Source: Cytobacillus praedii (GTDB lineage Bacteria; Bacillota; Bacilli; Bacillales; Cytobacillaceae). Taken from it: a stretch of DNA of 64,000 nucleotides. Location: assembly GCF_001439605.1 (NCBI RefSeq), contig NZ_LMBX01000017.1, forward strand, positions 53,677 to 117,676, in the 5' to 3' direction. Position numbers and translations under genes: made by a program. A model generated the notes under the pieces. The model was not told where the DNA came from. It saw only the letters and a program-made list of their open reading frames with translations, and did not search any database. This document shows, in pieces, positions 18,705 to 27,812 of the stretch (positions are counted from its first letter, which is position 1; each line of letters starts with the position of its first letter).

Positions 18705-20876
18705 TTACTTGATTGCAAATTTCATCTTTGCTTCCAGTCTGCTCCGATGCAAGATCGGCTCTGTATATCCGTTTGGCTGTTCATATCCAGAGAATATCAA
18801 TTCGCATGCTGCTTGGAAGGCGACAGAATCCTCATAATTAGGAGCCATTGGACGATACACTGGGTCCTCAGCATTTTGTTTATCTACGACAATTGCCATT
18901 CGTTTTAAAGTTTCTTCTACTTGTTCCTTTGTACATATGCCATGATGCAGCCAATTAGCTATATGCTGGCTGGAAATTCTTAATGTCGCACGATCTTCCA
19001 TTAGCCCAATATTATTAATATCAGGCACTTTTGAACAGCCGATTCCTTGTTCCACCCAGCGGACAACATAGCCAAGTATTCCTTGCGCATTATTATCCAG
19101 TTCTGCCTGTACTTCCTCCTGTCCCCAGTTTCGATTAGGTGCAACCGGAATTTGCAGGATTTCATCCCGTAGGCTTGGCTGTTCACATAATATTTCGTTT
19201 TGTACTAATTTAACATCGACTTGATGATAATGTAGGGCATGCAGGGTGGCAGCTGTAGGAGATGGCACCCAAGCCGTATTTGCTCCTGCTTTTACATGCG
19301 TCACCTTTTGCTTGATCATTTCTGCCATTAAGTCAGGCATAGCCCACATCCCTTTACCAATTTGGGCATGGCCTTGGAACCCTGTTGCAAGCCCATTATT
19401 CACATTTGACTTTTCATAGGCGTGCAGCCAAATCGATGATTTCATCTCATTTTTACGAATCATTGGCCCAGCTTCTATTGATGTATGAAGTTCATCCCCA
19501 GTACGGTCAAGAAAACCCGTATTAATGAATGCTATTCGTTCCTTTACTTCCCGTATACAAGCTTTTAAGTTAAGAGAGGTTCTGCGTTCCTCATCCATTA
19601 CACCAATCTTAAGCGTGTTTCGTTCTAAACCAAGTAAATCTTCTACTCTGTTAAATAACTCATTCGCAAAAGCGACTTCTTTAGAGCCATGCATTTTTGG
19701 TTTTACAATATAGACAGAACCTTTTTTGGAATTTTGATATTCTGCATTTCCAATTAGTGAATGCTTTGCAATTAAGCTTGTAACAACCGCATCAATAATC
19801 CCTTCATACACTTCCTCCCCATTACCATCTAAAATGGAGGGATTTGTCATTAAATGACCAACATTGCGAATAAACATTAATGACCTCCCATGCAAGGAGA
19901 AAGTTTGGCCATTCGGAGACCTATAATTGCGGTCAGGATTTAACTTTCTTTTTACTGTTTTATTATCTTTTGTAAAAGTCGCAGTCAGGTCTCCCTTCAT
20001 TAGACCCAGCCAGCTTCGATACACTTGAACTTTATCCTCTGCATCAACAGCTGCGACAGAATCCTCACAATCCATAATCGTTGACAATGCCGCTTCAAGA
20101 AGAATATCTTTAACACCTGCATCATCTGTTTTACCTATCGGGTGGGTACGGTCCAATTGTATTTCGAAATGTAATCCATTATTTTTTAATAATATGGCTG
20201 TGGGATTATGAGTATCTCCTTGGTAGCCTGCAAATTTTTCGTCGCTAATTAATTTGCTTTCATTCCCATTGTTCAATTGTGCTAGAAATTGACCATCCAC
20301 AATCTTATATTGCACCACATCCTTATGTGATCCAGCAAGTAATGGGGCGGTTTGATCAAGAAATGCACGCGCAAAGGCAATAACCTTTTCACCTCGAACC
20401 GGATTGTAGCCTCCGCTGCGATGACCTCCATCCTCCTCACTTATGACATCCGTTCCGTAAAGAGCATCATATAGACTTCCCCAGCGAGCATTCGCTGCAT
20501 TGAGTGCATAGCGATGATTATTTACAGGTACAACTAGCTGAGGACCAGCCTGAATGGCAACTTCCTCATCAACTTCATCCGTTGTAATTACAAAATCTTC
20601 TCCTTCATCCTCCAGATAACCAATCTCCTCTAGAAAGGTTTTATATTTTTCAAAATCAAATACCTTATTTTCTCTATGCCATGAATTTATTTTAATTTGA
20701 AAATCTTCTCTTTCTGAAAGAAGCTTCTTATTTATAGGTGTGAGCTCCTTCACTATTGCTCCAAATCCTTGCCAAAACTCTTCCTTCTCCACTCTCGTTC
20801 CTGGAAGTGCTTCAGAATTAATAAAATCAAATAATTCTAATGCCACTTGCATATTCCTAATTTTCCGATAATTCAT
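18705..20876 (-). CDS. glcB: malate synthase G
   Basis: Condenses glyoxylate and acetyl-CoA to malate. 723 residues, the length of GlcB (about 723) rather than malate synthase A (about 530). Recognisable stretches: [34 protein letters not shown] and [27 protein letters not shown] precedes the ATG. No isocitrate lyase gene is next to it, so glyoxylate probably comes from glycolate, allantoin or a distant aceA. Confidence 0.95.
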   Translation of the reverse strand: MNYRKIRNMQVALELFDFINSEALPGTRVEKEEFWQGFGAIVKELTPINKKLLSEREDFQIKINSWHRENKVFDFEKYKTFLEEIGYLEDEGEDFVITTDEVDEEVAIQAGPQLVVPVNNHRYALNAANARWGSLYDALYGTDVISEEDGGHRSGGYNPVRGEKVIAFARAFLDQTAPLLAGSHKDVVQYKIVDGQFLAQLNNGNESKLISDEKFAGYQGDTHNPTAILLKNNGLHFEIQLDRTHPIGKTDDAGVKDILLEAALSTIMDCEDSVAAVDAEDKVQVYRSWLGLMKGDLTATFTKDNKTVKRKLNPDRNYRSPNGQTFSLHGRSLMFIRNVGHLMTNPSILDGNGEEVYEGIIDAVVTSLIAKHSLIGNAEYQNSKKGSVYIVKPKMHGSKEVAFANELFNRVEDLLGLERNTLKIGVMDEERRTSLNLKACIREVKERIAFINTGFLDRTGDELHTSIEAGPMIRKNEMKSSIWLHAYEKSNVNNGLATGFQGHAQIGKGMWAMPDLMAEMIKQKVTHVKAGANTAWVPSPTAATLHALHYHQVDVKLVQNEILCEQPSLRDEILQIPVAPNRNWGQEEVQAELDNNAQGILGYVVRWVEQGIGCSKVPDINNIGLMEDRATLRISSQHIANWLHHGICTKEQVEETLKRMAIVVDKQNAEDPVYRPMAPNYEDSVAFQAACELIFSGYEQPNGYTEPILHRSRLEAKMKFAIK

Positions 20877-21001
20877 TTTTTATCATAACCTCCTAATAAT
20901 TTATTGTTTGTTATTACGAAACACTGTTCCCTTCTATCGTAAAAAAAGAATATCATAGGTTATTGTACCGTTTCAATAATTTTCTAAAAAATCTGTAAAA
21001 T

Positions 21002-21038
21002 AAAAAAACCACAGTTTCAATCACAACTGTGGTTTTTT
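21002..21038. terminator. terminator of the cwlO-like gene
   Basis: AAAAAACCACAGTT and AACTGTGGTTTTTT around a 9-nt loop, seven nt after the stop of the endopeptidase gene. Symmetric, works on both strands. Confidence 0.9.
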
Positions 21039-21044
21039 ACTTTA

Positions 21045-22331
21045 TTAGATACGTCTTGCATGTCCGTTAAAATGATCTTTCCAATACCCGCTCGTCATGG
21101 TCGCAACTGCTACACCTGTAGAGGATTGAGAACCAATGAATTTTCCTCCACCAATATAAATGCCCACATGTCCGTCTTTTTTATATGTGTCGAAGAAAAC
21201 TAAATCTCCTGGTTTCAAATCGCTTGGTGACACTTTCGTTCCTGAGTATCTTAAGGATGAAGTACTTGAAGGAAGGTTAATTCCTCCTTGAGAAAACGCC
21301 CATGATACAAAACCAGAACAGTCAAATCTTCCATTTGCAATATCTGATGCCGATCTTCCTGCACCAAAAACGTAAACAGAATTTCCGATATATTTATATC
21401 CAGCTGAAATAATTGTACTTAAATCTCCACTTGCTGAAGGTACATTATTAGAAGAACTGCTTTCACTGGATGATGAACTGGAATTTGAACTTGAACTTGA
21501 ATTAGATTTAGAATTTGAACTTGAACTTGAATTTGAATTAGAACTTACAGAAACACTTTTTGGAGTGAACTGGCTTGCAATTCTATGTCTGATTTCTGCT
21601 TCTCTTGCAGCAAGCTCACTATCCTTGTACTGTAATCCTTCTTTTAGTACTGCAATTTCATTTTCTTTTGCTTCAAGATCTTTTTTTAATGCATCATTTT
21701 GAGCCTTTTGCTCATTCATTAACACTTGCATACCTTCAAGTTCTGTTTTCATTTCTTGTAATTCATTTAATTTCTTTTCTATTTTTGCTTGATTTTCTTC
21801 TAAAATCTTTTTATCTGCTTCATGCTCAGCTAAAATATCTTGGTCTGCCTGTACGATTTTTGTTACAGCACCGACTCTTTCAATAAAGTCACCAAAGCTA
21901 GTTGATCCAAGAAGGACCTCAACATAGCCAATCGAGGAGCTCCCATTTTCCTGGTAAGAAACTGCACGTTGTTTTAGAATAACACTTCGCTTGTCGATTC
22001 TTTCTTGAATGATAGCTTTCTCTTTATTGAGTTCTTCGATTTCTGCGTTCGTACTTGTAATGTCTGTTTCTGTTTTCTTTATTAATTGAGTATTATCAAG
22101 AATTGCTTGATCAATTCTTTTTAATTGAACATCTAATTTCGCTAGTTCTTCAAGAACTGCAGTTAATTCCTGATCTGCCTTTGAAAGGCTAGATTGTATG
22201 CCTTGACGCTGTTTTTGAATTGATGATTTTTGTGTATTTAAGGAATCAGCTTTTACAGACGGAATAGCAAACGCTCCTCCTAATCCAAGCATTAATGTCG
22301 TATTTAAGATTACTAGTTGCTTTTTCATCAT
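21045..22331 (-). CDS. cwlO: secreted peptidoglycan D,L-endopeptidase (CwlO/PcsB-like, NlpC/P60)
   Basis: Cell-wall hydrolase of 428 residues. Signal peptide ending near residue 28 (PSVKA-DS), a long coiled coil (about 30-245), a low-complexity Ser/Asn linker (about 260-295) and a C-terminal NlpC/P60 domain with nucleophile C338 (RFDCSGF) and H388 (GHVGIY). This is the CwlO layout, where the coiled coil keeps the enzyme inactive until FtsEX engages it. Two ATGs in tandem begin the gene; the second (22328) is better spaced from AGGCAGG. The symbol is by architecture only. Confidence 0.85.
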   Translation of the reverse strand: MMKKQLVILNTTLMLGLGGAFAIPSVKADSLNTQKSSIQKQRQGIQSSLSKADQELTAVLEELAKLDVQLKRIDQAILDNTQLIKKTETDITSTNAEIEELNKEKAIIQERIDKRSVILKQRAVSYQENGSSSIGYVEVLLGSTSFGDFIERVGAVTKIVQADQDILAEHEADKKILEENQAKIEKKLNELQEMKTELEGMQVLMNEQKAQNDALKKDLEAKENEIAVLKEGLQYKDSELAAREAEIRHRIASQFTPKSVSVSSNSNSSSSSNSKSNSSSSSNSSSSSSESSSSNNVPSASGDLSTIISAGYKYIGNSVYVFGAGRSASDIANGRFDCSGFVSWAFSQGGINLPSSTSSLRYSGTKVSPSDLKPGDLVFFDTYKKDGHVGIYIGGGKFIGSQSSTGVAVATMTSGYWKDHFNGHARRI

Positions 22332-22633
22332 TTTGCCTGCCTTCCGATATACTCTAGTTGGTTTTATATGTATTTTTTCAGATAATTATGTTATTTTTCA
22401 TGTAATTTCGATTTTTTTTGACAAAATATCTATTACTTTCACTTCCATGTTGAATTATATCATCGTAATTTGACAGGAAGATGTTATTAATATTACAAGA
22501 ATATTTCATTCAGTTCCATATACTTGAAAAAGAGTGTTAATATGTATATTTTCTGGAATAACTAGTTAATTATTGGTAACATTATCTAGATTGAGGCATT
22601 GAGCTCCTATGAATATAGTAAAAGAGATTTCAA

Positions 22634-22948
22634 ATGACTAACATCTCGCTTGCAGAAGCTGTTGAACTAAAAGTGTATTTTCAAAAGAGAATTCATAAAT
22701 TTAAAGAGGAAATGGACCATGTTGCCTTTATCAAAATAGAAAAAGGAAGCTAACTGCCAAAACAGTTACGTCAATTGGAGGATGTAGAAGAAGTAATGGA
22801 GCAGGTTCGACTTGAATTTCGACTGCCCGGTCGATTAGGTTATCGAGCAAATGCCGTTCATGAAATGCCATTTAATAAGAGGACTCTCCCTATAGCAGAA
22901 GCAATGGAACTTGCTCCACAGCTCCGGGTTCAAAGCATGCAAATATAA
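22634..22948 (+). pseudogene. decayed small gene with in-frame TAA
   Basis: A 104-codon frame interrupted only by TAA at 22751-22753. The halves (ISLAEAVELKVYFQKRIHKF ... and LPKQLRQLEDVEEVMEQV ... RTLPIAEAMELAPQLRVQ) look like one helical protein, perhaps of the DIP1984 family, though I am not sure. No ribosome site is clear. UAA is not recoded, so it is broken rather than a selenoprotein. Confidence 0.4.
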
Positions 22949-23295
22949 AGAAATTGGTTTTCATTAAAGCGGCACTTTTTGCCCTCTAAATAATATCGCA
23001 TCAATGCACTTGAAATGGAGCGCTAAGCAAATAGGCTGTCCAATTTATCAACGCAAAAGATTTTACGATTGAATTGGGTTTTGACAGTGATAAGTATTTC
23101 AAAACCTTGAAGTGGTGAGACTTGTCTTCAACACATAGAAGGAGAAGATTTCTGTACAGTATTAGGGTGACGGCAAACCAATGGCTACTAACCATTTACT
23201 TTGTTACCACTAATTGATCACAAACTATGTCAATGGACGCCGACCTTTGTTTTTGCTCTCCTTCATAAGCCCCCTAGCTTTTTAGCAGGGGGTTC
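22949..23295. other. non-coding stretch with decayed DNA and a GC-rich hairpin
   Basis: No intact gene. Short fragments such as INAKDFTIELGFDSDKYFKT can be read but frames break quickly. At 23268-23294 CCCCCT-A-GCT and AGC-A-GGGGG form an imperfect hairpin without a T-run on either strand. It resembles the subterminal hairpin at the right end of IS200/IS605 elements; no transposase is left. Confidence 0.35.
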
Positions 23296-24156
23296 CTAGT
23301 TACTTAAATAGGGGCTTAATGTATTAATTGCCTCGTTAAGTTTTTTGGCATTTTTCTCATACATTTTTTTCGCATCTGCAGATTCTGTTTCAAGACTAAA
23401 AATTTCCAGATCGGCTTGACATTTTTTCATCATTGCCATTAATAATGGTCTTGTTTGAGGAGTGGGCACTTGGATTTTATCATCGAAAAGATCGACAGTC
23501 AGTTCACCATACGAGTCAACTTGTCCATAAAAGACATTATCTAATGTTACATTGAGCTTTTCTAATTCAAGATCCAGCCATTTTTTACTTTTCCCCACTG
23601 CAGCAAGTGCATCAAAAACAATTTCTCCATCTCTAATGATCATTTGAGGTGCTTTTTCATTTGGCACCTTCATATTTAAGTCTTTAGCAGTTAAAGGTCT
23701 GTTTTCTTTTTTTAATAGTACACTTAAATCGCCCGTCGGTTCTAAAACCGCAAATTCAACATCGGCTACATTAAAGACATCTTTTTGTCTTAGTAAAGTT
23801 CCCAGCTCATCTGTAGAATAATTTTCTTTCTTTAAATTATCCTCCATGATCTTTCCATCTTTAATAAAAATCGTGCTTTTTCCTTCGACAAAATCACGAA
23901 ATGAATTGCTTTTTAATGACAGAAAATCCACTAGATACGTGATGCTTCCGAATAAGAAAATGGCAAGAATTCCATGAGCCATATTACTTTCCAGACCCAT
24001 AATCACCTCACCGGCGATACTTCCTATTGTAATTCCAGAAATATATTCAAAAAAGGAGATTTCCGAAATTTGCTTTTTCCCTAATATCTTTGTAAAGAAA
24101 AATAAAACGATCATAAATAATAGTGAACGAACAATAATATGGCTCCAATCTGACAT
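23296..24156 (-). CDS. YetF/YkjA-type DUF421 membrane protein
   Basis: 286-residue protein: three N-terminal helices (about 5-80), then the DUF421 soluble domain (KSTIFIKDGKIMEDNLKKEN; FAVLEPTGDLSVLLKKENRP) and a DUF421-associated C-terminal helical region. Starts after AGGTGAG. It is followed upstream in the same direction by two DUF1657 genes. This trio is known from spore-resistance operons (spoVA2mob) of bacilli, but spoVAC/AD/AE are absent here. Confidence 0.87.
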   Translation of the reverse strand: MSDWSHIIVRSLLFMIVLFFFTKILGKKQISEISFFEYISGITIGSIAGEVIMGLESNMAHGILAIFLFGSITYLVDFLSLKSNSFRDFVEGKSTIFIKDGKIMEDNLKKENYSTDELGTLLRQKDVFNVADVEFAVLEPTGDLSVLLKKENRPLTAKDLNMKVPNEKAPQMIIRDGEIVFDALAAVGKSKKWLDLELEKLNVTLDNVFYGQVDSYGELTVDLFDDKIQVPTPQTRPLLMAMMKKCQADLEIFSLETESADAKKMYEKNAKKLNEAINTLSPYLSN

Positions 24157-24170
24157 ACTCTCACCTCACC

Positions 24171-24377
24171 TTATGATTGTTTATATTGTGGTTCTTCTAG
24201 CACCATTTCATTCACCCGGTATTGGAGATCTTTCTTAATCTCATTCATGATGTTCATCATGTCATGAAACGTCCTTTGAGATTCTTCTTCCTGTGAATTT
24301 AAAGCAAGGCTAGATAGCTGTGCTTCGATCGAACGAATTGTTGATACACATTGATTCACACTGGAAATTGTTGTCAT
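24171..24377 (-). CDS. DUF1657 small protein
   Basis: 68-residue helical protein starting MTTISSVNQC and ending EEPQYKQS. Paralogue of the next gene: same size, same EEPQYK tail, same helical pattern. The ATG at 24377 follows AGGGTG; the open frame upstream of it is not used. Spore-associated family, function unknown. Confidence 0.82.
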   Translation of the reverse strand: MTTISSVNQCVSTIRSIEAQLSSLALNSQEEESQRTFHDMMNIMNEIKKDLQYRVNEMVLEEPQYKQS

Positions 24378-24434
24378 TCTAACACCCTCTTCTACATAAT
24401 GAAAAGGTTGGCAAGAAGCCAACCATTCATGCAA

Positions 24435-24635
24435 TCATTTATATTGAGGCTCTTCTTGCTGAATTTGCTGCAAACGTGGCTGTACATTATCAATGATCGC
24501 CTGAGTTTGCTGTGCAGCATCTTGATATAACTGCTTTGCTGCTTTATTATCAGTTGCTAATGCAAACGTTTCAAAGCTTGCTTGTGCGCTTTTTAAACCT
24601 GCGATTGTTTGCTTAATATTCGTTCCTACAGTCAT
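24435..24635 (-). CDS. DUF1657 small protein
   Basis: 66-residue helical protein starting MTVGTNIKQTIAGLKSAQAS and ending EEPQYK. First gene of the DUF1657-DUF1657-yetF unit. AAGGAA precedes the ATG. DUF1657 genes accompany spoVA2mob-type operons and are probably expressed during sporulation. Confidence 0.85.
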   Translation of the reverse strand: MTVGTNIKQTIAGLKSAQASFETFALATDNKAAKQLYQDAAQQTQAIIDNVQPRLQQIQQEEPQYK

Positions 24636-24838
24636 TTCATTTCCTTCTTTCTTTAAGTGATATCTTACAAAGATATTATTTCTTTTTTTGCCAGCAATAT
24701 TAAAACTACTTTTTGGAAAAAAATCTGCAGTGACATACGCGCTGCAAATATATAAAATGTGATACTCATCACTGCTCCCTCAGTTGAGATTTATTATCAT
24801 TAACATGTACGATACTCTCTAATATGGAGGTTGTAATA

Positions 24839-25183
24839 ATGGAAAAAAAATCAATTATCGAAGCTCAAGAATTCAACGCTAAACAATTTACTAAAAGAAT
24901 CCTTTTTCGTGAGGGAGAAAGTACCGTATTTGTGCTAAACTTCATGCCAGGTCAGCAGCTTCCTGCACATAAGCATCCTGGAACAAATGTTTATTTATTG
25001 GTACTTCAAGGAAGCGGTACACTGACAATAGATGGCGTTCCTTCAGAGGTAAATGAAAAAGATGTAATATTGGCTGGCGGAGACGAGGAATTCGCCTTTA
25101 TTAATAATGGGAATGATCATACAACTTTATATGTTATGTTAAATAAGATTCCCGATGAAAGGTATGTACAGAATATTTATTGA
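24839..25183 (+). CDS. cupin-domain protein
   Basis: 114-residue single-domain cupin. Motif 1 MPGQQLPAHKHPGTNVYLLV and motif 2 around NNGNDHTTLYV supply the His/Glu-type metal site (H-x-H near 45-47). GGAGG eight bases before the ATG at 24839. Monocistronic with its own terminator. Role unknown; could be a small-molecule binding or isomerase-type cupin. Confidence 0.85.
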   Translation: MEKKSIIEAQEFNAKQFTKRILFREGESTVFVLNFMPGQQLPAHKHPGTNVYLLVLQGSGTLTIDGVPSEVNEKDVILAGGDEEFAFINNGNDHTTLYVMLNKIPDERYVQNIY

Positions 25184-25193
25184 TATTTTTTTT

Positions 25194-25222
25194 AAGGACT
25201 GGTTAACCTCCAGTCCTTTTTT
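25194..25222 (+). terminator. terminator after the cupin gene
   Basis: AAGGACTGG and CCAGTCCTT arms around a 6-nt loop, then TTTTT. Ten nt past the stop. Confidence 0.9.
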
Positions 25223-25342
25223 ATTTCAATGAAAAATTTGGACTTATGATATAGAGTCTCTTAAGTGAATCGATGATAACAGAATAATCCATCGGAATAA
25301 TGAACATAATTTAATTATAAAGTTTTTGGAGTGAACAAACTC

Positions 25343-26359
25343 ATGAATAATAAAAATCCTATCAGTTCCTCGGAACTAGGAACGCTTTGGCTTACATACC
25401 AAGAAAAAACACTCATTATAAGAGTTTTAGATTACTTTATCCAGAAAGCTGATGACCAACAAGCTATAAATATTATGGGTGGATTATGGCAAGAACTTGA
25501 TTATTACGTCAAAAAAATAGAGGGCATTTTTATAAGTGAAGGGGCTGCTATTCCTAAAGGATTTACCAAAGAGGATGTAAATATCGAAGCGCCAAATTTA
25601 TATGACAATGGTTTTGATATTATGTTCATTCGGATATTAAAGGAAATTAGCATGGGGATGTATACAATAAATATGAATATGGCATACCGTGATGATGTGA
25701 TGGCTATTTACGAGGGACTAACTGCTATTACTCAAAAAATTTATAAACTATCTACATTGTATTTGCTTGAGAAGGGAATACTCACACTTCCACCTAATGT
25801 AACAATGCCCAAATCTACAGGGTTTATTAAAAGCAAAGACTATTTAAAAGGCTTTAAACTTTTTGGCGACAAACGATCGTTAAATGACATTGAATTAGGA
25901 TATCTTCACCATGGAATTGAAACCAATAATATTGGCATGCAGCTGATAACTGGTTTTGCACAATGTGCAGAGGATGAGGAAGTAAAACAATACTTTGTTA
26001 AGGGAATGGATCTAGCAAAAAAACAAATAAAAGAATATGAGCAAATACTTTTAGAAAGTGATGTTCAGTTTTCTGCTACTTCCGGAAGCATCGTTACTTC
26101 ATCCACCATTGCGCCATTTTCACAAAAGCTTATGATGTTTTGCGTTTATCTTTTGAATAGCTTTGGGATTGTCGGAGGAAGTTTTGGAGCAGTATTTAGC
26201 TTAAGAAATGATGTTATCTTGAAAACTTCATTGTTTGCCAAGGATGTTTTCTTTTATGCAAATGATGGGATCAAAATTATGATAAAAAATGGGTGGTTAG
26301 AAGAACCACCTCAAGTGGAAGATCGCACGAAAATAATTAATGGAAAAAATCAAAAATGA
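25343..26359 (+). CDS. DUF3231 family protein
   Basis: 338-residue protein made of two related helical halves (about 1-165 and 170-335), each resembling a DUF3231 domain; both halves carry a GxL...H or ETNNIGMQ-like helix. The ATG at 25343 is preferred over GTG at 25331, which lies directly on the GGAG. DUF3231 proteins are common in spore formers and sit near germination and sporulation genes, as here. Function unknown. Confidence 0.8.
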   Translation: MNNKNPISSSELGTLWLTYQEKTLIIRVLDYFIQKADDQQAINIMGGLWQELDYYVKKIEGIFISEGAAIPKGFTKEDVNIEAPNLYDNGFDIMFIRILKEISMGMYTINMNMAYRDDVMAIYEGLTAITQKIYKLSTLYLLEKGILTLPPNVTMPKSTGFIKSKDYLKGFKLFGDKRSLNDIELGYLHHGIETNNIGMQLITGFAQCAEDEEVKQYFVKGMDLAKKQIKEYEQILLESDVQFSATSGSIVTSSTIAPFSQKLMMFCVYLLNSFGIVGGSFGAVFSLRNDVILKTSLFAKDVFFYANDGIKIMIKNGWLEEPPQVEDRTKIINGKNQK

Positions 26360-26456
26360 ATAGGTTGATTCTTCCCTTCTGAATAAATATGGGTTCACAG
26401 ATGAATAATAAGGCAAGTGTTATCTACTAACACTAAATATAAATGTGGAGGGATAC

Positions 26457-26579
26457 ATGTTGAATATTCTTATCCGCTTAATATCTGCTTTATTAACGCT
26501 GTTTATTAAAGGGGTATTTTTTATGAAGACTTTCAAATGGAAGTTAGATGAATTGTTACGAATGCCTTCCTACAATTAA
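26457..26579 (+). CDS. small hydrophobic peptide (40 aa)
   Basis: GGAGG lies four bases before an ATG that opens a 40-codon frame: a hydrophobic helix (ILIRLISALLTLFIKGVFF) then a basic/acidic tail ending MPSYN. A terminator follows. It stands just before the ger operon. An inner ATG with AAAGGGG upstream could give an 18-residue form. No family recognised. Confidence 0.5.
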   Translation: MLNILIRLISALLTLFIKGVFFMKTFKWKLDELLRMPSYN

Positions 26580-26626
26580 GCATGAATATTCTTTTCGTAT
26601 CGCACTTTTCCGCATTGTGTAAATAT

Positions 26627-26665
26627 AAGGCAGGCATATTCATATGCTTGCCTTTCTATATTTTT
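26627..26665 (+). terminator. terminator before the ger operon
   Basis: AAGGCAGGCATAT and ATATGCTTGCCTT arms (one mismatch) followed by CTATATTTTT. Isolates the ger operon from upstream transcription. Confidence 0.8.
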
Positions 26666-26729
26666 CATTTACATAAAAACGTAAAAAGCACAAATACTAC
26701 CATAATAACGAGATATCGGTGGTGTACAC

Positions 26730-27812
26730 ATGCAGTTTTCCAGACTTCAGCTATTTTTTGTTTTAATCTTATTCATTGGAATTTCAAACCATGTACTCAT
26801 TCTGCCTCATTTATTGAGTAGTGCAAAACGAGATTCATGGGTTTGTGTCATAGCTGCATATTTTATTCTGCTTTGCTGGGGGTATGTGATCTACCGTATT
26901 ATGTCAAAAAATACACAAAGACAGAAACTTTATTATTGGCTGCAAGCAAGATCTGGAAAACAAATCTCAAAATTCATCCTCACATTATTAATGTTATATA
27001 TTGTATCTGTAGGTGTAATATCCTTTTATGATTTAATTCAAACCGTTCAAATTTACTTCCTTCCACTTTCACCTAGTTGGTTAGTCATGCTGCCCTTCCT
27101 CCTCCTTTGTGTTTGGACAGCATACAGTGGAATGAAATCAATCGTATATATATCTACAGTATTATTGCCCCTTGTCTGGCTTTTGGGGCATTTTGTTGCT
27201 TTTTCCACGATGGATGCTAAAGATTATTCATATATTTTCCCGGTATTAATTAATGGATATGATCCTATTATTAAGGGGACTATTACTATATTAGGAGGAA
27301 GTGTTGACCTACTCGTTCTGCTGCTTCTTCAGCACCATTTAAATAAATCTTACTCCTTTTTATATATTCTTATTCTAATTTCTATTTTGCTTGGACTGGT
27401 TCTTGGTCCCACACTCGGATCAATTGCTGCATTCGGACCAAGCATTGCTGCTGATATGCGATTTCCAGCATTTGAACTATGGAGGCTAATCACACTTGGC
27501 CAACACATTTCACATGTTGATTTTTTAGCTGTGTTTCAATTATTAAGTGGTGCGATCATTAGAATATCTTTATGTTTATTTTTAGTATCAGATGTTGTAG
27601 AAACTAGTTCAAAAAAGATAAAAATTCTAATATTTATTCTATTCTCAATAATTTTGGCAAGTGTTACCATTTTTCCAATTAGTGATATGTGGGTTCAACA
27701 TTTTGTTGGAAAATATTTTTATTCAAGTACTGTCATCTTAGCTTTATTCATTTCTTTATTCCTGTTTATCATTAGTTATTTACCTTTACGGAAAGGAATA
27801 ATTAACACATGA
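26730..27812 (+). CDS. gerB: spore germination receptor B subunit (GerAB/GerBB family)
   Basis: 360-residue integral membrane protein with ten helices, of the APC-superfamily spore permease group. It binds the germinant in the receptor complex of the spore inner membrane. ATG preceded by GGTGG. First gene of a B-A-C operon; the usual order is A-B-C. A CATAATA at 26701-26707 fits the -10 of a sigma-G promoter but no good -35 was seen. Expected to be made in the forespore. Confidence 0.88.
   Translation: MQFSRLQLFFVLILFIGISNHVLILPHLLSSAKRDSWVCVIAAYFILLCWGYVIYRIMSKNTQRQKLYYWLQARSGKQISKFILTLLMLYIVSVGVISFYDLIQTVQIYFLPLSPSWLVMLPFLLLCVWTAYSGMKSIVYISTVLLPLVWLLGHFVAFSTMDAKDYSYIFPVLINGYDPIIKGTITILGGSVDLLVLLLLQHHLNKSYSFLYILILISILLGLVLGPTLGSIAAFGPSIAADMRFPAFELWRLITLGQHISHVDFLAVFQLLSGAIIRISLCLFLVSDVVETSSKKIKILIFILFSIILASVTIFPISDMWVQHFVGKYFYSSTVILALFISLFLFIISYLPLRKGIINT

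Noticed and set aside
22381-22460. WalR site upstream of the cwlO-like gene
   Set aside because: TGTTAT-N6-TGTAAT was seen but the spacing is six, not five, and it is on the opposite strand; not convincing.
22634-22948. Interrupted frame as a third recoded gene
   Set aside because: The internal stop is TAA, not TGA, and no SECIS-like hairpin or ribosome site is present, so decay is the simpler reading.
23268-23294. Terminator of the yetF gene
   Set aside because: Strong hairpin but no T-run on the minus strand after it; listed as possible IS end instead.
26680-26710. Sigma-G promoter for the ger operon
   Set aside because: The -10 CATAATA fits but no acceptable -35 lies 17-18 nt upstream; mentioned in the gene entry only.
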